A model generated the notes under the pieces. That model was not told the DNA's origin. It saw only the letters and a list, made by a program, of their open reading frames with translations, and made no database searches. DNA of 64,000 nt from Polaribacter sp. ALD11 (GTDB lineage Bacteria > Bacteroidota > Bacteroidia > Flavobacteriales > Flavobacteriaceae): contig NZ_CP025119.1 of assembly GCF_002831685.1 (NCBI RefSeq), forward strand, positions 3,062,501 through 3,126,500, in the 5' to 3' direction. The position numbers and the translations under genes are program-made. Positions 60,192 to 64,000 of this stretch are shown here, piece by piece. Position 1 is the stretch's first letter, and every line of letters starts with the position of its first letter.

Positions 60192-61070
60192 ATGAATTAT
60201 CAAATAGAGTTAAGACACATTCGATATTTTTTAGCAGTTGCTGAAGAGTTACATTTTAGAAAAGCGGCTGAGAAGTTGTTTATTTCTCAACCAGGATTAA
60301 GTAGGCAAATTAAGTTGTTCGAAGAAGAATTAGGGGTTGTTTTATTTGAAAGGCATACCAGAAAGGTTGTTTTAACCAAAGTTGGAGAGTATTTAAAAGT
60401 TGAATTTTCATTGCAACTAAAAACACTTTCTCATACGTTAGACAATGCTAAATTATTACATGATGGTAAAAAAGGAGAATTGAATATAGGATATGTTGGT
60501 TCAGCAATGCAAGAGGTGATTCCTAATTTATTATTGAGATTTGAGAAAAATCATCCTGATATATTATTTAATTTAAAAGAAATAGACAATCAGAAGCAAA
60601 TAGAAGATTTACTTTCTTTTTCTTCGGATATTGGGTTTGTGCGTTTAGAAAGAGTACCAAGAGCTTTAGAAATAAAATCAATTTTAAAGGAGAATTTTTG
60701 TTTGGTATTACCAAAAAATCATACTATAAATGAAAATAATTTTAAAAGTTTAGCACAATTTAAAGAAGAGTCCTTTATTCTTTTTGATGCAAAATATAGC
60801 GCGTCCTATCATGAAAAAGTAATGCAAATTTTTGACGATTGTGGTTTTGCTCCTTTAATATCTCACAATACAATACATTCTAGCTCTATTTTTAAGTTGG
60901 TAGAAAATAACTTCGGAATTTCTATTGTTCCAAAATCGTTAGCACAAAAAGGAGGGCATCAAATTAAGTTTATTGAATTAGATATGATTTCGCAGAAAAC
61001 AACCCTTTCTGTAATTTGGAATAAAAAAAATACAAATCCTATTCTAAATGATGTTTTAGCACTTCTCTAA
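60192..61070 (+). CDS. LysR family transcriptional regulator, candidate hut regulator
   Basis: This 292-residue LysR-type regulator has an N-terminal winged helix (ELRHIRYFLAVAEELHFRKAAEKLFISQPGLSRQIKLFEEELGVVLFERHTRKVVLTKVG) and a periplasmic-binding-like effector domain from about residue 90. It is divergent from hutH, the typical LysR arrangement, so control of hut genes in response to urocanate or histidine is likely but inferred. In many other bacteria hut is controlled by HutC (GntR family) instead. A bidirectional terminator follows. Confidence 0.92.
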   Translation: MNYQIELRHIRYFLAVAEELHFRKAAEKLFISQPGLSRQIKLFEEELGVVLFERHTRKVVLTKVGEYLKVEFSLQLKTLSHTLDNAKLLHDGKKGELNIGYVGSAMQEVIPNLLLRFEKNHPDILFNLKEIDNQKQIEDLLSFSSDIGFVRLERVPRALEIKSILKENFCLVLPKNHTINENNFKSLAQFKEESFILFDAKYSASYHEKVMQIFDDCGFAPLISHNTIHSSSIFKLVENNFGISIVPKSLAQKGGHQIKFIELDMISQKTTLSVIWNKKNTNPILNDVLALL

Positions 61071-61096
61071 ATTAAGTATAAGAAAAGTATAAATAC

Positions 61097-61127
61097 AAAA
61101 AACCCAAACTAAAAAGTTTGGGTTTTT
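61097..61127. terminator. Bidirectional terminator between LysR gene and tRNA-Phe
   Basis: AACCCAAACT pairs perfectly with AGTTTGGGTT around four A, with an A6 run on the left and T5 on the right. It should end the LysR gene on the + strand and the tRNA on the - strand. Confidence 0.85.
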
Positions 61128-61130
61128 AAG

Positions 61131-61203
61131 TGGTACCTCCAGGAATCGAACCAGGGACACAAGGATTTTCAGTCCTTTGCTCTACCAACTGAGCTAAGGT
61201 ACC
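61131..61203 (-). tRNA. tRNA-Phe (anticodon GAA)
   Basis: The 73-base cloverleaf on the - strand has a 7-pair acceptor stem (GGTACCT with AGGTACC), the D-loop TAGCTCAGTTGGTAGAGC, the anticodon arm GGACTGAAAATCC reading GAA, and the T-arm GGTTCGATTCC. The discriminator base is A. The 3' CCA is not encoded and must be added afterwards. Confidence 0.97.
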
Positions 61204-61290
61204 ATTGCCTTAGCGGCTGCAAATATACAATGTTTTTTGACTTATCCTAAAGAAATATGATAAAAATGTATTTTTTTTTTTAAATTTCCC

Positions 61291-61298
61291 TAAATTTG
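61291..61298 (+). promoter_or_regulatory. -7 box directly before coaX
   Basis: TAAATTTG ends 4 bases before the coaX ATG, implying a leaderless or nearly leaderless message. A run of T lies upstream. Confidence 0.5.
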
Positions 61299-61302
61299 AT
61301 GC

Positions 61303-62031
61303 ATGAATCTAGCAATTGATATTGGAAATACAAGAGTTAAGTCCGCTGTTTTTGAGGGTGATAATCTCATAAGCTTGTATGTTTTTGATAAAAGAAAGAT
61401 AATTTCAGAAATTAAAAAGATTGTGAAGGGAAATTCAATTTCTGCAGGAATTATATCAAATGTAGCTGCAATCTCAGAGAAAAAGATGGTGGAGTTGAAA
61501 AAAATCATCAATTTTCAAGTTGTTTCTTCTGTTTCTAAAGTTCCTTTTACAAATTTGTATGAAACACCAAAAACCCTAGGCGTAGATAGAATTGCACTTG
61601 TTGCAGGTGCCGTTGTACAATTTCCGAATAAAAACGTATTAATTATAGATGCAGGAACTTGTATTACTTTCGATTTTGTAGATAGTAAAGGAGCGTATTT
61701 TGGGGGCGCAATTTCACCAGGAATAAAAATGCGTTATAAAGCTTTAAATAAGTTTACTGCTAACTTACCGTTGGTAGATGTTTTAGAATTGAATAATCTT
61801 ATAGGGAAAAATACTGAGGAGAGTATAATTTCTGGCGTTTTAAATGGTGTACAAAAAGAGATAGATGGTGTAATAGAAGACTATAACGAGAAATATTTGG
61901 ATTTAACAGTAGTTTTAACAGGAGGAGACACAAATTTCTTGTCAAAACAATTAAAAAGTAGCATATTTGCCACTCAAAATTTTCTCCTTCAAGGATTAAA
62001 TGAAATATTGAAACATAACGGACACAAATGA
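61303..62031 (+). CDS. coaX: Type III pantothenate kinase
   Basis: CoaX phosphorylates pantothenate in the first step of coenzyme A synthesis. The 242-residue ASKHA-fold protein has the phosphate loop NLAIDIGNTRVKSAVFEGD, the substrate segment TPKTLGVDRIALVAGAV, the catalytic VLIIDAGTCITFDFV, YFGGAISPGIKMRYKAL and VLTGGDTNFLSKQL. Its stop overlaps the next gene by 4 bases (ATGA), so the two are coupled. Confidence 0.96.
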   Translation: MNLAIDIGNTRVKSAVFEGDNLISLYVFDKRKIISEIKKIVKGNSISAGIISNVAAISEKKMVELKKIINFQVVSSVSKVPFTNLYETPKTLGVDRIALVAGAVVQFPNKNVLIIDAGTCITFDFVDSKGAYFGGAISPGIKMRYKALNKFTANLPLVDVLELNNLIGKNTEESIISGVLNGVQKEIDGVIEDYNEKYLDLTVVLTGGDTNFLSKQLKSSIFATQNFLLQGLNEILKHNGHK

Positions 62032-63326
62032 TTAGAAAGATTTTAATAGTTTTTTTACTAATAACTTCAACAAATTTATTAGCGCAAAGAACAAGTTCTT
62101 CTCCTTATTCTTTTTTCGGAATAGGAGAACAATACACTCCAAGAACTGTCGAGAACACTGCAATGGGAGGTATTGGTGTTGCCTTTAACCATTATAAATA
62201 TTTAAATTTCACAAATCCTGCAGCAAATGCATTTTTAAGACAAACAACTTATTCTTTAGGGATCTTAAATAATGATCTAACTTTAAAAACAGTTGATTCT
62301 AAAGAAAGTTCAACTTCTACCAGTTTAAATTACATTGCATTAGGCTTTCCTATTGGTAATAAAGCAGGTTTTTCTTTAGGTTTGCAGCCATTATCTTCTG
62401 TTGGCTATTCATTATCAAATAATGAATTTGACTCTAATAATGATTTATCTGCAATTACTTTATATTCAGGTGAAGGCGGTGTAAATAGAATTTATGGTAG
62501 TTTTGGAATGAAAATTTCAAAGCAATTTGCAGTAGGGGTGGAAGCTGATTATAGTTTTGGTAGCATAGAAAATAGCATAACGAACCAAAGAGCTGAAGTC
62601 AGTTTAGCAACAAAATATAAAGAAAAAAGTGTTATAAGAGGAGGATCTATCACTTTTGGAACACAATATCAAAAATTTTTAAAAGAGAACTTGTATTTTA
62701 ATGCAGGTGCTACATTAAAATTAGGAAATGATCTAACAACTACTGGGAATGAATATTTATATTCACTAACAATTTCTGGAGCTGGTACAGATATACCTAG
62801 AGATACAATTTATAGTAGTTCAATTTCAGGTAAATACAAATTACCTTTAAAATCTATTTTAGGAGTTGGTATTGGTAAATATGACAAATGGCATGTAGGT
62901 TTAGAGTATCAAAATCAAGCTGCATTAAAACCTGAAGGGTTTATTAACAATACAAGTTCATCTTATAAATATGAAAATTCAAATAGATTCTCTTTAGGAG
63001 GTTTTTATTTACCAAAAATAAACTCAATTTCAAGCTACTGGGATAGAGTTACGTATAGAGCTGGTTTAAGATATGAAAATGTTGGTTTAGCTATAGATGG
63101 TTCTGGTACAGGTACAAATTTCACATCAATAAACGACTTTGGCATGTCTTTTGGATTAGGTTTACCATTGAAACAATTATCTAATGTTAATTTAGGTTTT
63201 GAATATGGACAAAGAGGAACAACATCTAATAACTTGATTCAAGAAAACTATTTTAACTTTAGGCTCAGTTTATCACTAACTGCTTCCGGTGCTCAAAGTT
63301 GGTTCAGACAAAGAAAAATTGATTAA
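62028..63326 (+). CDS. Outer-membrane beta-barrel protein (FadL/PorV-like), function unknown
   Basis: This 432-residue protein has a signal peptide (MIRKILIVFLLITSTNLLAQ). The start RTSSSPYSFFGIGEQYTPRTVENTAMGGIGVAFNHYKYLNFTNPAANAFL is like FadL- or PorV-type barrels, and alternating amphipathic strands follow to the end. It overlaps coaX by 4 bases and is followed 17 bases later by another exported protein. Flavobacteriaceae often keep coaX, this barrel and a TPR-like protein together, which suggests envelope biogenesis, but the role is not established. Confidence 0.82.
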   Translation: MIRKILIVFLLITSTNLLAQRTSSSPYSFFGIGEQYTPRTVENTAMGGIGVAFNHYKYLNFTNPAANAFLRQTTYSLGILNNDLTLKTVDSKESSTSTSLNYIALGFPIGNKAGFSLGLQPLSSVGYSLSNNEFDSNNDLSAITLYSGEGGVNRIYGSFGMKISKQFAVGVEADYSFGSIENSITNQRAEVSLATKYKEKSVIRGGSITFGTQYQKFLKENLYFNAGATLKLGNDLTTTGNEYLYSLTISGAGTDIPRDTIYSSSISGKYKLPLKSILGVGIGKYDKWHVGLEYQNQAALKPEGFINNTSSSYKYENSNRFSLGGFYLPKINSISSYWDRVTYRAGLRYENVGLAIDGSGTGTNFTSINDFGMSFGLGLPLKQLSNVNLGFEYGQRGTTSNNLIQENYFNFRLSLSLTASGAQSWFRQRKID

Positions 63327-63343
63327 TTTATAAAAATACTAAA

Positions 63344-64000
63344 ATGAAGAAAATTACACTTTTATTAGCTTTACTGTTATTTGTAACAACAGTAAAAATG
63401 AATGCACAGGTAACAAAAAGAGATTGTGAAGTTAAATATAACCTTTTTAATGGAGATTTTCAGTCTAAAAAGTATGATGATGCTTATACGAATTGGATTT
63501 TTTTAATGGACAATTGTAAAGATTTGTCTGTTAATATATATAAACGTGGTTCAACTTTAGCTGAGGACGTTAGAAAAGATCCAGCCTTAGCAAAAAGAGT
63601 TTATGAGCAAAGGTTGCAATATTTTCCTGACCAAAACCCAGCAAAAGTTCATAGTGATTACGCAACGTACTTGTTTGAAAATAAATTAGCTTCAGATGAT
63701 GAAATTTTTTCTATCTTAGAGAAAGGATATAGCATAGACCCAACTAAAATGGGGGTTAAAAATTTATATATTTATTTTCAAGGTGTAACCGATAGAAATA
63801 AAGATACAAACCCACAAAAGGTTTTTGATACGTATGATGATGTTTTAGAAAACGTAAATAAAAAATTAGATAATTATGCTGAAAAATTAGTTGAGTATAG
63901 TGATACTACTAAAGTGTTAGATAAAAGAGGTAAGCAATTAAAAAGAGCGTATACAATTAACTCTAAGGCTTTAGGTACGGTAGAAGGTGGTTTAGATAAT
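63344..64000 (+). CDS. Exported TPR-like protein, 3' end cut by window
   Basis: The reading frame is open for at least 219 codons and runs off the window. It has a signal peptide (MKKITLLLALLLFVTTVKMNA), then QVTKRDCEVKYNLFNGDFQSKKYDDAYTNWIFLMDNC and further helical pairs (ALAKRVYEQRLQYFPDQNPAKVHSDYATYLFENKLAS) that look like degenerate tetratricopeptide repeats. It is 17 bases after the barrel gene, so it belongs to the coaX operon. The function is unknown; the full length is not visible. Confidence 0.8.
   Translation, partial: MKKITLLLALLLFVTTVKMNAQVTKRDCEVKYNLFNGDFQSKKYDDAYTNWIFLMDNCKDLSVNIYKRGSTLAEDVRKDPALAKRVYEQRLQYFPDQNPAKVHSDYATYLFENKLASDDEIFSILEKGYSIDPTKMGVKNLYIYFQGVTDRNKDTNPQKVFDTYDDVLENVNKKLDNYAEKLVEYSDTTKVLDKRGKQLKRAYTINSKALGTVEGGLDN

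Noticed and set aside
1..64000. CRISPR array, prophage, transposon or integron
   Set aside because: No regularly spaced direct repeats, transposase, integrase or phage genes are present; base composition and codon use look even throughout.

Overview
The window is an AT-rich chromosomal stretch from a member of the Bacteroidota, most likely a marine Flavobacteriaceae related to Polaribacter or Tenacibaculum. Several features point there: Bacteroidetes-type -7 promoter boxes (TAnnTTTG) before many genes, type IX secretion parts (a PorP/SprF protein and a cargo with a C-terminal sorting domain), a fused ccoN-ccoO gene, mevalonate-pathway genes, a long-form urocanate hydratase, and flavobacterial intergenic repeats. 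Gene density is high, no gene-free stretch exceeds 300 bases, and I see no phage, insertion sequence, CRISPR array or obvious island. It reads as ordinary core chromosome with a few points of real interest.

Layout. 1-6.3 kb: a peptidoglycan-sugar salvage operon on the + strand (sodium:solute symporter cut by the window start, MurQ, a membrane acyltransferase, lipoprotein NagZ, lipoprotein NamZ-type DUF1343). 6.4-18.7 kb: mixed housekeeping (M3 oligopeptidase, a T9SS cargo, PurK-PurE, a Rieske-like lipoprotein, GreA, HIT protein, orphan histidine kinase, flavin reductase-like protein, DUF3127, DUF1456, VTT membrane protein, Aat). 18.9-26.3 kb: TamB followed by a lipoprotein TamA-like Omp85 protein. 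26.3-37.2 kb: a micro-oxic respiration block, with an FNR-type regulator divergent from the copper ATPase ccoI, then hemN, ccoS-ccoNO-ccoQ-ccoP-ccoG-ccoH and a SafE/TauE-like protein. 37.3-46.3 kb: PorP/SprF (+), then an envelope operon on the - strand (NAD kinase, DUF6089 protein, UppS, BamA, two Skp/OmpH proteins, MurI) and a CBS protein. 46.4-54.2 kb: PdxJ, alpha/beta hydrolase, PAP2 phosphatase, thiamine pyrophosphokinase, then isoprenoid genes (MvaD, a GHMP kinase, a UbiA prenyltransferase) and a pseudouridine synthase. 54.4-61.1 kb: the hutH-U-I-G histidine-degradation operon divergent from a LysR regulator. 61.1-64 kb: tRNA-Phe, CoaX, an outer-membrane barrel and a secreted protein cut by the window end.

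The clearest regulatory signal is a TGA-N6-TCA operator before both ccoI and ccoS. The two copies agree over 20 bases apart from one position, and each lies exactly 36.5 bases upstream of the last G of the -7 box. That fits class-II activation by the neighbouring FNR-type protein. The copy in the divergent region also sits where it could repress the regulator's own promoter.

Nothing here looks like a wholly new system. The points most worth following are the FNR operator geometry with an altered cysteine set in the regulator, the salvage operon with its HGSNAT-like acyltransferase, a Rieske-like lipoprotein that has lost both iron-binding histidines, a transcription terminator buried in the end of a T9SS cargo gene, and three families of dispersed intergenic repeats.
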